A stretch of DNA of 64,000 bases from DAMCAP01 sp032059445 (GTDB lineage: Bacteria > Bacillota > Clostridia > Oscillospirales > Ruminococcaceae). The DNA lies in contig DAMCAP010000014.1 in NCBI GenBank assembly GCA_032059445.1, forward strand, positions 6,439 through 70,438. Reading direction: 5' to 3'. This document shows positions 45,055 to 53,747 of this stretch, piece after piece; position 1 is the first letter of the stretch; every line of letters starts with the position of its first letter. The position numbers were made by a program, and so were the translations under genes. The notes beneath the pieces are model-generated. The model saw only the letters and a list, made by a program, of their open reading frames with translations. It was not told the origin of the DNA and did not search any database.

Positions 45055-45489
45055 GTGAGGCAACCAAATCTCGGGGGTGCTTGGAGTGTCAAAAGACGTC
45101 TAAGTAAACTCAAAGGACGTGGGAAAATTAAGAAAAAATATATGATAAGCTTTGCTTATGCTTTTATAATCTCAGTCATCCTAATGGGTACAATCTGCGG
45201 TCTGGCAGTGGTTGAGCTCCAAAGCGGTAGTGTAACCCTGCCCGACATCTCATCTCCCTGGACGCTCACCAACCATCACAACAATACCTTTACCCTGACC
45301 CTATCCTCTTCCCGCCAGCAAATTGATGTCCATATCCTAAATGAGATAGAGGGTATCCGGCAGAGGTACAGGGTCTTTATGCCCATGGAGCTGCGCTGGA
45401 CGGAATCGGCAATCTATGCCCTGCGTGATCTATATAAAGAGTATCGTGACTGGCAATTAGAGCAAGACTATATCAAAAATACAGCCTAG
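45055..45489 (+). CDS. Single-pass membrane protein, unknown
   Basis: 144 residues (GTG start) or about 115 if it starts at the ATG in KKKYMISFAYAF. A basic N-terminus precedes one transmembrane helix (ISFAYAFIISVILMGTICGLAVVEL) and an extracytoplasmic domain of about 90 residues with no recognised fold. It is 39 bases after the spoIIP remnant and ahead of a terminator. A forespore/mother-cell role is only suggested by position. The start is uncertain because no good SD is visible. Confidence 0.55.
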   Translation: MRQPNLGGAWSVKRRLSKLKGRGKIKKKYMISFAYAFIISVILMGTICGLAVVELQSGSVTLPDISSPWTLTNHHNNTFTLTLSSSRQQIDVHILNEIEGIRQRYRVFMPMELRWTESAIYALRDLYKEYRDWQLEQDYIKNTA

Positions 45490-45532
45490 GCTTATGGGAG
45501 ATAGCTTCCCCTTCTGCCTAGGCTTTTATTCT
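45483..45532 (+). terminator. Terminator after the spoIIP-associated membrane gene
   Basis: Stem AGCCTAGGC/GCCTAGGCT with a 24-base loop, then TTTTATT. Its 5' arm overlaps the last codons of the gene. Confidence 0.75.
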
Positions 45533-45578
45533 GTTATTTTACGGGAGGTAAGCGTATCATGCTCTGCAAGCCCTCTAC

Positions 45579-46595
45579 TTAACCTTTGCAGAGGACGTAA
45601 TTCTCCCGATAAAAGTCGGTATTTTTATCTGCGGTATATACGTCAAAGCTAGATTTAATCTTGGTTACATCTACACGGGCAACGGCAGCTTCGCAGGGCT
45701 CGGCGCTACAAATGATACCGTCCTTTGATCGGGTAGAGGATAAAGGGGCGTAGATCGCGGCCGGGTGGACAAAGCTCTTGCCAAACTCCTCTCCGGCACA
45801 GTAGACGGGCACCACGATGCAGCTATTGGATTCCGAGGCTCGATAGCGCGCCATCGAAGCATTGGTATCGTTAATTGAGCCTGCTGCCACTGCAATATCA
45901 AGGCCCAGCGCAGAGCCAATCACAAAGGGCTCAAAGCTCTTTAGATCATCCACTGTAAAAAGACCGATACCACCTAGCTTGGTCTTGATCACATTTACCT
46001 TGTCTCCCGAAACCACCCCTAGTAGCTTCTCTAATGGAGAGAGAAAGAGCTTATCCTGAGTGCCTACCACCCTGCCTTTTTCATCAAAGAGGAAGGAACG
46101 ATTTTTGATGCTGCCATCTTCCCAGCAAAAAATACTGCCCGAAGCGATCATCACCCCATAAGCCTGTGCCAGCCGCGAAAAGGTATTGAGATAAATTTCT
46201 CCGCAAAATCCCAATCCCGCCTCACACACTGCCATAAAAGCCTGACGGTAGTTATCATCGCTGGCTTCGAGGTGGATGATGTCGTTATAGATCCCCCCAA
46301 AGCCTGGCGCCATAGTCAAGGGCAGCAGCCCGCACAGCTCAGGGAATGCAATCAGCTGCGCCCCTGACTGTACTGCCTGAGCGATCCGCTCATTGATCAC
46401 CGATACATATTCCGGTATATTGCGGTAATGCTTTAAGGGCAGCGAAATCGCCGCCACCTTGATGCCTGATACGGTTACAAAGTTTAAATTGGTCGAATGC
46501 TTGGTCGGCTGCGCCTCTACGATCTCCCGCACTCTTTCCCCGCTGGAAAGATAAGACATCGCAAAGGCACTGAGCTTTAGCTTCAGCTTAAACAA
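45579..46595 (-). CDS. Carbon-nitrogen hydrolase homologue lacking the catalytic cysteine (1)
   Basis: 338-residue protein of the nitrilase superfamily. The Glu (LIAFPELCG) and Lys (TQDKLFLSPLEK) of the Glu-Lys-Cys triad are present. The nucleophile strand reads KLGGIGLFTVDDLKSFEP where catalytically competent members have G-x-x-I-C-Y-D, so the Cys is replaced by Val. An N-terminal extension of about 40 residues precedes the fold. TTG 46595 has GGAGG 7 bases upstream. It is downstream of a second, even more degenerate homologue and probably co-transcribed. Likely binds a ligand or partner; hydrolysis is doubtful. Confidence 0.85.
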   Translation of the reverse strand: MFKLKLKLSAFAMSYLSSGERVREIVEAQPTKHSTNLNFVTVSGIKVAAISLPLKHYRNIPEYVSVINERIAQAVQSGAQLIAFPELCGLLPLTMAPGFGGIYNDIIHLEASDDNYRQAFMAVCEAGLGFCGEIYLNTFSRLAQAYGVMIASGSIFCWEDGSIKNRSFLFDEKGRVVGTQDKLFLSPLEKLLGVVSGDKVNVIKTKLGGIGLFTVDDLKSFEPFVIGSALGLDIAVAAGSINDTNASMARYRASESNSCIVVPVYCAGEEFGKSFVHPAAIYAPLSSTRSKDGIICSAEPCEAAVARVDVTKIKSSFDVYTADKNTDFYRENYVLCKG

Positions 46596-46634
46596 TCCGG
46601 TACCTCCAAATATACAGCGAATTTTTACCCCTTT

Positions 46635-47327
46635 TTAGATCACCACGGCCACGCCCTCGCAGAGCACATCTCGGTGTGTGCCAATCAGGCTGCGTGAAAA
46701 AGCAAAGGTCTTGGGGTCATGGGCGATCTCACCGGGGCAGATATCTCCACCAATTGGCAGGCAATCGGTAAAGGGAGCGATATAGTTGCCGTCCGGTGCT
46801 GCAATGCAGCTGCCCGTATTGGTCACCAGCGCCACATATACCCCGTTTGAAGCAGCGGCATTGAGGGCGCTGTAGTTAATGCGATCTTCATAAAAGTCAA
46901 AGAGCTGTATGTAGGAGCTTGCAATCACCAGCTGAGCGCCCTTTTCACAGGCGAGCCTTAGCACCTGAGGGTAGTTGATATCTACATCCACCAGAAGGCA
47001 TACCTTGCCAAAGGGAGTCTCGGCAATCTGCAGCTCGCTTGACCGCTTAAATAAGCCCCTGTAGCTGAGATTTTGATAGATTGCCTGCTGCCCCAGCACC
47101 GGCTCACCTTTGGGGTCAAGCATGCACATACAGAGGTGATCATCACTGACAAAGCAATCGGTCACCAGGTATACCTCATACTCCTTCGCATACCGCACAG
47201 CAGCAGCCAGCATCTTTGGGGTGTCATAGTGGGCTATATAGCTTCTCCCACTGCAAAAAACCACCAGCTCTGCCCCTTGGGGCGGGGGAGTAAATGAATG
47301 TACTATCGCAATTTTTAACGCTTTCAT
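46635..47327 (-). CDS. Carbon-nitrogen hydrolase homologue lacking all triad residues (2)
   Basis: 230 residues of nitrilase fold. The sequence FGKVCLLVDVDINYPQVLRLACEKGAQLVI aligns with the nucleophile region, in parts: FGKVCLLVD and DINYPQVLRLA. The Cys position is Asp. The Glu position reads VVFCSGRSY and the Lys position YRGLFKR, so all three catalytic residues are gone. GGAGG is just before the ATG. It starts the two-gene unit, ending 40 bases before its partner. Tandem pseudoenzymes of this family are unusual. Confidence 0.82.
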   Translation of the reverse strand: MKALKIAIVHSFTPPPQGAELVVFCSGRSYIAHYDTPKMLAAAVRYAKEYEVYLVTDCFVSDDHLCMCMLDPKGEPVLGQQAIYQNLSYRGLFKRSSELQIAETPFGKVCLLVDVDINYPQVLRLACEKGAQLVIASSYIQLFDFYEDRINYSALNAAASNGVYVALVTNTGSCIAAPDGNYIAPFTDCLPIGGDICPGEIAHDPKTFAFSRSLIGTHRDVLCEGVAVVI

Positions 47328-47604
47328 AAGCTCCTCCTATTAATATTGAGAATCCTGCAAATATATAAGATCGAGGGCGTATTCCCTGAGCACTCGTTGG
47401 TGTGCCGATTTAAAACAGTAGATAAACTGATCCTAAGCTTCTAGTATCAGCAGCAAAATGTCGAAACTTAGTAAAACCATCTTTTTTATTATAGCTTTGC
47501 CGGCTGCCCTCTTCAAGAGTTTTTGTGAATTATCGAATCTCGTACATAAAATGCATGGCTAGGCAAATATTATAAGCAGTACACAATGAAAGGTGGAAAC
47601 GACT

Positions 47605-48045
47605 TTGACCAATAAAGACTATAATGATTTAACGAAAAAAGCCTCCCCCAATTCCAAAAGCTACCGCAACATCCCCATGGCTTTTGTGGTGGGTGGATTG
47701 ATCTGTGCATTAGGGCAGCTGCTCATCTGGATATTTACTACCTACGGAGGCCTCGAACCCAAAGTGGCCTCTACCTGCGCCTCCATTACGCTAGTATTTT
47801 TGTCGGCGACCTTTACTGGGTTTGGCATCTTTGACAAAATCGCCAAGCACGCAGGAGCAGGCACACTAGTACCGATCACTGGCTTTGCCAACGCAATTGC
47901 AGCCCCCGCGCTGGAATTTAAGAGCGAGGGTCTGATCCTCGGTGTAGGTGCCAAGATGTTTGTTATCGCAGGCCCCGTTATCGTCTACGGCGTTGGTGCC
48001 AGCGTGTTATACGGATTGATCTTATATCTATTTCGCCTAGTTTAG
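47605..48045 (+). CDS. spoVAC: Stage V sporulation protein AC
   Basis: Membrane subunit of the SpoVA channel that moves dipicolinic acid into and out of the spore. The 146 residues show FVVGGLICALGQLLIW, TFTGFGIFDKIAKHAGAGT, PITGFANAIAAPALEFKSEG and IAGPVIVYGVGASV. The TTG at 47605 is favoured over GTG 47593 because GGTGG is then 8 bases upstream. First gene of spoVAC-AD-AE. Confidence 0.95.
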   Translation: MTNKDYNDLTKKASPNSKSYRNIPMAFVVGGLICALGQLLIWIFTTYGGLEPKVASTCASITLVFLSATFTGFGIFDKIAKHAGAGTLVPITGFANAIAAPALEFKSEGLILGVGAKMFVIAGPVIVYGVGASVLYGLILYLFRLV

Positions 48046-48125
48046 GCTTAAATCACTACCCTGCCCCCTCTGCCGGCAGGTAATCAGCAATATATGCCGC
48101 GCAGAGCGGCGGAACGGAGTGTATC

Positions 48126-49142
48126 ATGGCAAAAAAACAAGGTCATACCACATATAAAATGGACAGCCCTGTCTCGATCATCTCCTACGCTGGGGTTGTT
48201 TCTAAAAAAGAATCAGAAGGTCCCCTAGCGGAGCACTTTGACACGATTAATCCCGACTCTACCTTTGGTGAAAACTCTTGGGAAAAAGCCGAGAGCCGTA
48301 TGCAAAAAGATGCAATGAACAAAGCTCTTGAAAAAGCGGGCATCAGCTCCACCCAGATAGAATGTGTATTTGCAGGTGACCTGCTCAACCAATGTACAGG
48401 CTCCACCTTTGGTCTGCGAGAGCTAGGGGTGCCCATAGCAGGATTGTACTCCGCCTGTGCCACCATTGCCGAGGGTTTACTTCTCGGCTCACTGCTGATA
48501 GATGGCAAGGGCTTTACCAAGGTGGCCGCCATCACCTCATCTCACTTCTGCTCGGCAGAGCGGCAGTACCGCTTCCCGCTGGAATATGGCGGTCAGCGTA
48601 CCCCCACTGCCCAATGGACAGTCACTGGAAGCGGTGCATTTATCTTGGGGCAAAACGAAATGCCTCCTTATATCAAATCTGTATGCATCGGCAAAATCAT
48701 GGATCGTGGCATCACCGATGCCAACAACATGGGAGCAGCAATGGCGCCCGCCGCATCTCAGACCATCAGTGATTTCTTCAAAGACACCTGTACCAATCAA
48801 GACAACTACGACCTTATCCTCACCGGAGATCTTGGTTATGTAGGCTCTACCCTCTTAGTGCAGCTGCTGGAGGATCAGGGGTACAAAATCGGACCCAAGC
48901 ATCAAGATTGCGGGCTTCTGATCTATGACCGCGAAACTCAGGATGTACACGCAGGTGGCTCGGGAGCAGGGTGCAGTGCTACAGTGCTGGCATCCTACAT
49001 CGTGCCAAAGATCCGCTCAGGTGAGCTAAATAATGTGCTATTTATCGCCACAGGAGCGCTGCTCTCCCCCACTAGTGTGCAGCAGGGGCAGACGATCCCT
49101 GCCGTAGCCCATCTGGTGCACATCAGCTCAAAGGGTGAATAA
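48126..49142 (+). CDS. spoVAD: Stage V sporulation protein AD (DPA-binding)
   Basis: 338 residues with a thiolase-like fold. In B. subtilis it binds dipicolinic acid. Typical parts: STFGENSWEKAESRMQKDA, NQCTGSTFGLRELGVP, GLYSACATIAEGLLLG, VTGSGAFILG, GDLGYVGSTLLVQLL and HAGGSGAGCSATVLASYI. It starts 80 bases after spoVAC with GGAG before the ATG, and is followed by spoVAE. Confidence 0.96.
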   Translation: MAKKQGHTTYKMDSPVSIISYAGVVSKKESEGPLAEHFDTINPDSTFGENSWEKAESRMQKDAMNKALEKAGISSTQIECVFAGDLLNQCTGSTFGLRELGVPIAGLYSACATIAEGLLLGSLLIDGKGFTKVAAITSSHFCSAERQYRFPLEYGGQRTPTAQWTVTGSGAFILGQNEMPPYIKSVCIGKIMDRGITDANNMGAAMAPAASQTISDFFKDTCTNQDNYDLILTGDLGYVGSTLLVQLLEDQGYKIGPKHQDCGLLIYDRETQDVHAGGSGAGCSATVLASYIVPKIRSGELNNVLFIATGALLSPTSVQQGQTIPAVAHLVHISSKGE

Positions 49143-49191
49143 CAATAATTTTCTCAGATACTATGCCAAAAACGGCTGAAACGGAGCAAAT

Positions 49192-49557
49192 ATGGAACTA
49201 TTAATTTCTTTGCTGAAGGCTTTTGTAGTAGGCGGGATAATCTGTGCCATCGGACAGGTGTTTATTGATTATACCAAGCTGACACCTGCCAGGATACTGG
49301 TCAGCTATGTGGTGCTGGGCGTGCTGCTCGGTGCGCTTGGTGTCTACCAACCTCTGATCGATTGGGCAGGAGCCGGCGCAAGCGTACCCCTCACAGGCTT
49401 CGGGGCATTGCTAGCAAACGGTGTAAAGGAGCAAGTTGCCAAAGACGGGCTTCTGGGGGTCATAACTGGTGGGCTTACCTCCTCTGCCGCCGGTATCACT
49501 GCTGCCATGATGTTTGGTCTATGCGTCGCACTGATCTTTAAGCCCAGCGATAAGTAA
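49192..49557 (+). CDS. spoVAE: Stage V sporulation protein AE (SpoVAEb)
   Basis: 121-residue membrane protein, third subunit of the minimal clostridial SpoVA complex. FVVGGIICAIGQVFIDYTKL, GALGVYQPLIDWAGAGASVPL and TGGLTSSAAGITAAMMFGL match the family and it resembles SpoVAC in its first half. GGAGC is 5 bases before the ATG. Confidence 0.95.
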   Translation: MELLISLLKAFVVGGIICAIGQVFIDYTKLTPARILVSYVVLGVLLGALGVYQPLIDWAGAGASVPLTGFGALLANGVKEQVAKDGLLGVITGGLTSSAAGITAAMMFGLCVALIFKPSDK

Positions 49558-49750
49558 CGCTGCTTTGATATTCTGGTTTATCCATCAATATAGATTGCCG
49601 CTGCACCAATGGCGCAGGCAGATCGTACCCTACGAAATCTGCTTAAAGTCAAGCCCACTGCCCATCGGTATGGCAGGCGCAATGGGTTATCATGCGGATT
49701 GTATTATAGCAAAAGCAGGGTGCGGTAAAACCACACCCTGCTTTCAGCGC

Positions 49751-49778
49751 AAAAAGAGCCATCAGTAAGCGATGGCTC
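49751..49778 (-). terminator. Distal terminator of rpsT
   Basis: Minus strand: stem GAGCCATC/GATGGCTC followed by five T. A further GC-rich dyad (AAAGCAGGGTG/CACCCTGCTTT) lies at about 49712-49744 and may serve both strands. Confidence 0.65.
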
Positions 49779-49796
49779 CGAGTTTAAGTCTATGAA

Positions 49797-49822
49797 CAAA
49801 AACGAACGGGTTACACCGTTCG
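49797..49822 (-). terminator. Proximal terminator of rpsT
   Basis: Minus strand: stem CGAACGG/CCGTTCG then TTTTT, 9 bases after the rpsT stop. Confidence 0.85.
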
Positions 49823-49830
49823 CCTATGTT

Positions 49831-50091
49831 TTAGCCGATTGCATTGAGTTTGCTAGCCAGAGCAGACTTCTTGCGTGCAGCATTATTCTTGTGGATGAGA
49901 CCCTTAGCAGCAGCCTGGTCAATCTTTTTGATCGCTTCTCTTACAGTAGCAACACTGTCAGCAGCTCCTGTAGTCACAGCGCCCTGAGCCTTCTTAATAA
50001 CAGTCTTCAGGTTGGTCTTGACAGCCTTATTCTGGGCAGTCTTAGCCTGAATAACCTTGACTCTCTTCTTGGCAGACTTAATATTTGGCAT
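49831..50091 (-). CDS. rpsT: 30S ribosomal protein S20
   Basis: 86-residue basic helical ribosomal protein. The N-terminal MPNIKSAKKRVKVIQ and C-terminal GLIHKNNAARKKSALASKL are diagnostic. The ATG at 50091 has AGGAGGTG just before it; eleven further upstream codons are not used. It is divergent from gpr, the usual Firmicutes arrangement. Confidence 0.97.
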   Translation of the reverse strand: MPNIKSAKKRVKVIQAKTAQNKAVKTNLKTVIKKAQGAVTTGAADSVATVREAIKKIDQAAAKGLIHKNNAARKKSALASKLNAIG

Positions 50092-50127
50092 CTTTACACC
50101 TCCTTGCAGTGTATAACAGTACAAGTA

Positions 50128-50156
50128 ATATTAACACGTTTTAGGGTTTATTGCAA
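50128..50156 (-). promoter_or_regulatory. Sigma-A promoter of rpsT
   Basis: Minus strand: TTGCAA (50156-50151), 17-base spacer, TAATAT (50133-50128), 37 bases before the ATG. Confidence 0.7.
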
Positions 50157-50327
50157 CTGTTTTTTTATTAATGCGCCTGTTTTTTTCTATGTTACTATTT
50201 TCCTTCGCAATTGTCAACCGTTTTTTATAGGACTTTATAATATATCACAGGTATTTTTATGGAAACTGCTTAACGATACCGTTACTATCCACAATACAAC
50301 ACTATATTACCATAAAGGAGCAAAATT

Positions 50328-51152
50328 ATGAATTACCGTAGCGATTTAGCCATCGAGAGCATCGACAGCAACGACGGTCAGGTGCCCGAGGGTGTAGAAG
50401 TAAAAGAGAGCACCAAAGACGGCGTAACCCTTACCTATGTCAGAGTCAAAACCAAAGCAGCCGCCAAACGAATCGGGCGCTCTGTGGGTGCGTACTACAC
50501 CCTAGAGGGGAATCTTGCCGACAACGGCGAGAGCTTCGTGCAACCCCTAAAGGAAGTCCTCAGCCAGCTGCTGCCAAAGGGAAATGTTATGGTGGTAGGC
50601 TTGGGCAACCCAGCTCTTACACCTGACACCGTGGGCACCTGTGCTGCCGATGGGGTATTTGCCACTGGGCATCTGGAAGAGAGCCTGTTAAACTCCCTTA
50701 AAATTGACCCGCAGTACCGTGTTACTGCTATCGCGCCAAACGTAACAGGTCAGACCGGCATCCCCTCAGCTCAAATTGTGAGCAGCGTAGTCAATACCGT
50801 CAACCCCGACTGCTTGATCGTGGTGGATTCCTTTGCAGCCCGCAGCCCCGGTAGGCTAGGCAACACCATTCAGGTGGCCGATAGCGGCATAGCGCCCGGC
50901 TCGGGAGTAGGCGGCGGTCGCTGGGAAATCTCCAAGGAATCGCTGGGCATACCGGTAATTTCGGTAGGAGTGCCCACCATCATCGATACCAATACCCTGA
51001 TGGAAACTGAAACCTCCCGTCACCCCATGATGGTGACCCCCAGCAACATCGACATCATCGCCAAGCGTGGAGGCGATGTCATTGCTATGGGTATTAACCT
51101 CGCCCTCTTCCCCAGCCTGGATGAAGACACCATCCGCTACTTGACGATGTAG
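50328..51152 (+). CDS. gpr: Germination protease GPR
   Basis: Aspartic-like endoprotease that degrades small acid-soluble spore proteins during germination. 274 residues beginning MNYRSDLAIES, equivalent to the mature-enzyme start, so any propeptide is very short. Conserved parts: GNVMVVGLGNPALTPDTVG, ATGHL, IAPNVTGQTGIPSAQIV, VDSFAARSPGRLGNTIQV, GSGVGGGR. It is shorter than the B. subtilis enzyme (about 370) but ends like clostridial forms. AAAGGAG is placed before the ATG. Confidence 0.95.
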   Translation: MNYRSDLAIESIDSNDGQVPEGVEVKESTKDGVTLTYVRVKTKAAAKRIGRSVGAYYTLEGNLADNGESFVQPLKEVLSQLLPKGNVMVVGLGNPALTPDTVGTCAADGVFATGHLEESLLNSLKIDPQYRVTAIAPNVTGQTGIPSAQIVSSVVNTVNPDCLIVVDSFAARSPGRLGNTIQVADSGIAPGSGVGGGRWEISKESLGIPVISVGVPTIIDTNTLMETETSRHPMMVTPSNIDIIAKRGGDVIAMGINLALFPSLDEDTIRYLTM

Positions 51153-51253
51153 TTGACCTGACGAAGGCATCACATCTGGTTTTTTGGAGCATCTGTGATG
51201 TATATTGGTCAGAAGTTGTTTACAATTCGCTTCTATTCTTTAAAATGATATTG

Positions 51254-51262
51254 TGGTATAAT
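51254..51262 (+). promoter_or_regulatory. Candidate extended -10 promoter (TGGTATAAT)
   Basis: TGG followed by a perfect TATAAT. The surrounding GGTATAATAA-CGCAAAC recurs at 55474-55490 upstream of msrAB. It lies 520 bases before the CPBP gene, so what it drives is unclear. Confidence 0.4.
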
Positions 51263-51446
51263 AAACGCAAACATTCTTAGGCCATTATTTTGTTGCCTGC
51301 TAAGCTTATCGGGCAACTACACCAAATGCCCCCTTGAGGGATATTAATGCAAAAAACGGATATTCGCTTTCCATTTTTATAGACGTTTACACTTCGATGT
51401 GCGCCCTCTAATCTAACGGTGAAGCTTGTTATACCCAGGTATATAC

Positions 51447-51552
51447 AATGCGCCGTAGGCTCTAAAATAAGGGCAAGCCCTTGGGGTCGGTTATCACAAG
51501 CCACCAGCCTTAGCCGTACAATCCGCCAAGGTTGCTCGCAAGGGGTTCCCTG
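51447..51552 (+). repeat. Dispersed intergenic repeat, copy 2
   Basis: Diverged copy of the element at 25096-25202, same orientation. The region 51153-51782 has no supported gene; besides this repeat it holds a hairpin-rich stretch and a possible promoter. Confidence 0.8.
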
Positions 51553-51782
51553 TTTTTTGCCGTAAAAAAGAGCACCTCACGGCACGATCGCTTCGCAGTG
51601 AGATGAGTAAGCGCCAACATGTTATACAGCTAAATTTTTATTCTCCGTAGGGCATGGGGAGATTGAAATAACAACCGATCAGGTATGCATCTATGGTATG
51701 ATCTTAGATGCCGTATCCTCCCCAGCGCTACTACATCCACACACAGCCTAGTATGGCAATCTAATGATATAGGGGTGAGTTT

Positions 51783-52850
51783 ATGATACACGACAATCCA
51801 CAAAATGAATCCAATAACTCCGAAGCATGGTATCAGACGGCAGATCCCCGAGAGCATACCTATTCTCCCGGATACGGTTTCTCCGACAAGCCGCCCCACA
51901 TGCTGGAGCGTGCAGTGCTTAGCTCCTATGCTGCGGGGATCGGTGTTTCGATCCTCGGCTTTTTCGTCCTGCGCTCCATAATCCCCACCATTGCTACACT
52001 GGTAACCACCATGTTTTTTAGTATTTCTGCCACCACCGACAAGCAAAGCTATGAGGTGGCTCATCAGGCAGCACTTTTAATCTCTTCCATTGCAGCAATC
52101 GGCATCCCCTTTAATCTCTTTCGAATGTTTATCAAAATCCCTGCTCCCAATGCCTACCCCTTTAAGCCGGTCAAAAGGCACACCATTGCCAAGATGGTTT
52201 TTATCGGACTGGGAGTCTCGGTAGTCAGCTATTCTGCTACGGTGATCCTGGTAGCCATCGCTTCTCTAATAGGGGTCGATTTGGCACCTTCCACCATCAC
52301 TACACCCACTAGCCCAGCGGCAATATTTTTGTTTATCATCAATACCACCGTCATCCCCGCCTTTTTTGAGGAGATGGCTTTTAGAGGGGTTGTTATGCAG
52401 ACTCTACGGCGCTTTGGCGACGGTTTTGCTTTGATCACCTCCTCCCTACTGTTTGCTATCATACACGCAAACTTTTCCCAAACCCCCAACGCCATCACCA
52501 TGGGGCTTGTTATGGGCTATTTCACCATGCTTACAGGCTCATTGTGGCCGGCAATTGCCATCCACTTTACCAACAATCTTAGCGTTATCCTGATGCTCTT
52601 TGCCACACAGGCGATGAGCCCTCCCGCTGCCTTGATCGTACAGTATGTACTCTATATGGTGTATATCATCGCTGGTGTGGTTTCGCTGCTCTATCTACTG
52701 CGCCGCTACCACAATCTCTTTTATATCCGCAAAAGCTGCTGCCATCTTGACAGCGCGCGCAAAGTTGCGATCTTCTTTGCCTCCCCTGCAATCGTTATTG
52801 TGCTGGGTACAGCAATCACCATCGCCCTCGGGCAGTTAGGTAGGTTTTAA
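51783..52850 (+). CDS. CPBP-family intramembrane metalloprotease
   Basis: 355 residues with about eight membrane segments. The C-terminal CAAX-protease-like domain has the diagnostic FFEEMAFRGVVMQTL (EExxxR), LLFAIIHANFSQTPNAI (H motif) and WPAIAIHFTNN. These proteins are glutamic-type intramembrane proteases, often for bacteriocin self-protection or protein processing; the substrate here is unknown. Start ATG 51783. It is directly followed by tadA with a one-base gap. Confidence 0.88.
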   Translation: MIHDNPQNESNNSEAWYQTADPREHTYSPGYGFSDKPPHMLERAVLSSYAAGIGVSILGFFVLRSIIPTIATLVTTMFFSISATTDKQSYEVAHQAALLISSIAAIGIPFNLFRMFIKIPAPNAYPFKPVKRHTIAKMVFIGLGVSVVSYSATVILVAIASLIGVDLAPSTITTPTSPAAIFLFIINTTVIPAFFEEMAFRGVVMQTLRRFGDGFALITSSLLFAIIHANFSQTPNAITMGLVMGYFTMLTGSLWPAIAIHFTNNLSVILMLFATQAMSPPAALIVQYVLYMVYIIAGVVSLLYLLRRYHNLFYIRKSCCHLDSARKVAIFFASPAIVIVLGTAITIALGQLGRF

Positions 52851-52851
52851 C

Positions 52852-53337
52852 TTGCAGGACGAAATCTATATGCAAGAGGCGCTAGAGCTGGCCGCTCAGG
52901 CTGCTGCCCTCGGAGAGGTGCCGGTAGGTGCCGTGGTAGTCTGGGAGGGGCAAATTGTAGGGCGAGGCTATAACCTACGAGAGCAGATCAAAAGCCCTTT
53001 GGCTCATGCCGAAATCCTCGCAATACAGCAAGCCTGCCAAGCATTGGGTGGCTGGCGGCTCCACAAGGCAACCCTCTATGTTACCTTAGAGCCCTGCCCC
53101 ATGTGCGCAGGAGCAATTATCAACGCCCGCATTCCCAGAGTGGTTTACGGCGCCCATGACCCCAAGGCGGGCTCCTTTGGCAGTGTCGCAGATCTTAACC
53201 AGTTTGCTTACAATCATGCCCCTCTCATCGAAGGTGGCTTTATGGAGGAGCAATGCTCCCAGCTCCTGACAGAATTTTTTAAGGAGCTGCGTAAGCGCAA
53301 AAAGCAACCCAAGCTGTCAGAAAAGATAGAAACATAA
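52852..53337 (+). CDS. tadA: tRNA-specific adenosine(34) deaminase
   Basis: Converts A34 to inosine in tRNA-Arg. The 161-residue protein has the zinc-catalytic HAE motif (52-54) and PCPMC (81-85), with GEVPVGAVVV upstream and a basic C-terminus (RKRKKQPK). It begins with TTG (QDEIYMQEAL), matching the family's N-terminus; an ATG six codons later would trim it. Confidence 0.95.
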   Translation: MQDEIYMQEALELAAQAAALGEVPVGAVVVWEGQIVGRGYNLREQIKSPLAHAEILAIQQACQALGGWRLHKATLYVTLEPCPMCAGAIINARIPRVVYGAHDPKAGSFGSVADLNQFAYNHAPLIEGGFMEEQCSQLLTEFFKELRKRKKQPKLSEKIET

Positions 53338-53380
53338 AACACCTTCGCTCCCATTGTGGTAAGCGAAGGTGTTCTTTTTT
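53338..53380 (+). terminator. Terminator after tadA
   Basis: Perfect stem AACACCTTCGCT/AGCGAAGGTGTT with a 12-base loop, then CTTTTTT. Confidence 0.9.
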
Positions 53381-53414
53381 ATCTTGGGATTATTTTAGAC
53401 CGTTAACTTGCTTG

Positions 53415-53711
53415 CTATTGCGGACTTTCATCCGTATCAAGGTCATAGAGCTTTAGCAGGCTGATGATATGGGCACTCATCAGCTTTTTACCCATCAGCT
53501 CCTTAAAGCGCAGCGATTTCATCTTGCCTTGCGCCCGCAGCTGCTCTAGCTCGATGCTAAGCTGGCGGTAGTTTTGCAGTACATCTTGGTGAAGGCTCTC
53601 ATACGCTGCCAAGCGGTCGATGGCTGCGCCGCTGTAACCACCCTCTACAGCCTTAATCCCCTCGTCGCCTGCCACATAAGCCTGATCTTGCTTCTTTGTA
53701 TACCGCTGCAT
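53415..53711 (-). CDS. Small soluble protein, unknown
   Basis: 98 residues, charged and helical, with a Leu/Gln-rich middle (LHQDVLQNYRQLSIELEQLRAQG) that could form a coiled coil and a C-terminus GKKLMSAHIISLLKLYDLD. GGAGGAG precedes the ATG. It is downstream of the peptidase gene by 36 bases and probably in the same transcript. No family recognised. Confidence 0.72.
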   Translation of the reverse strand: MQRYTKKQDQAYVAGDEGIKAVEGGYSGAAIDRLAAYESLHQDVLQNYRQLSIELEQLRAQGKMKSLRFKELMGKKLMSAHIISLLKLYDLDTDESPQ

Positions 53712-53747
53712 GTATTTCTCCTCCTATTTCGTGTTTTGGTCGTCACT

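Noticed and set aside
47541..47572. Sigma-G promoter before spoVAC
   Set aside because: ACATA and CAAATATTA are present but the spacing (15) and hexamer match are below what I would accept.
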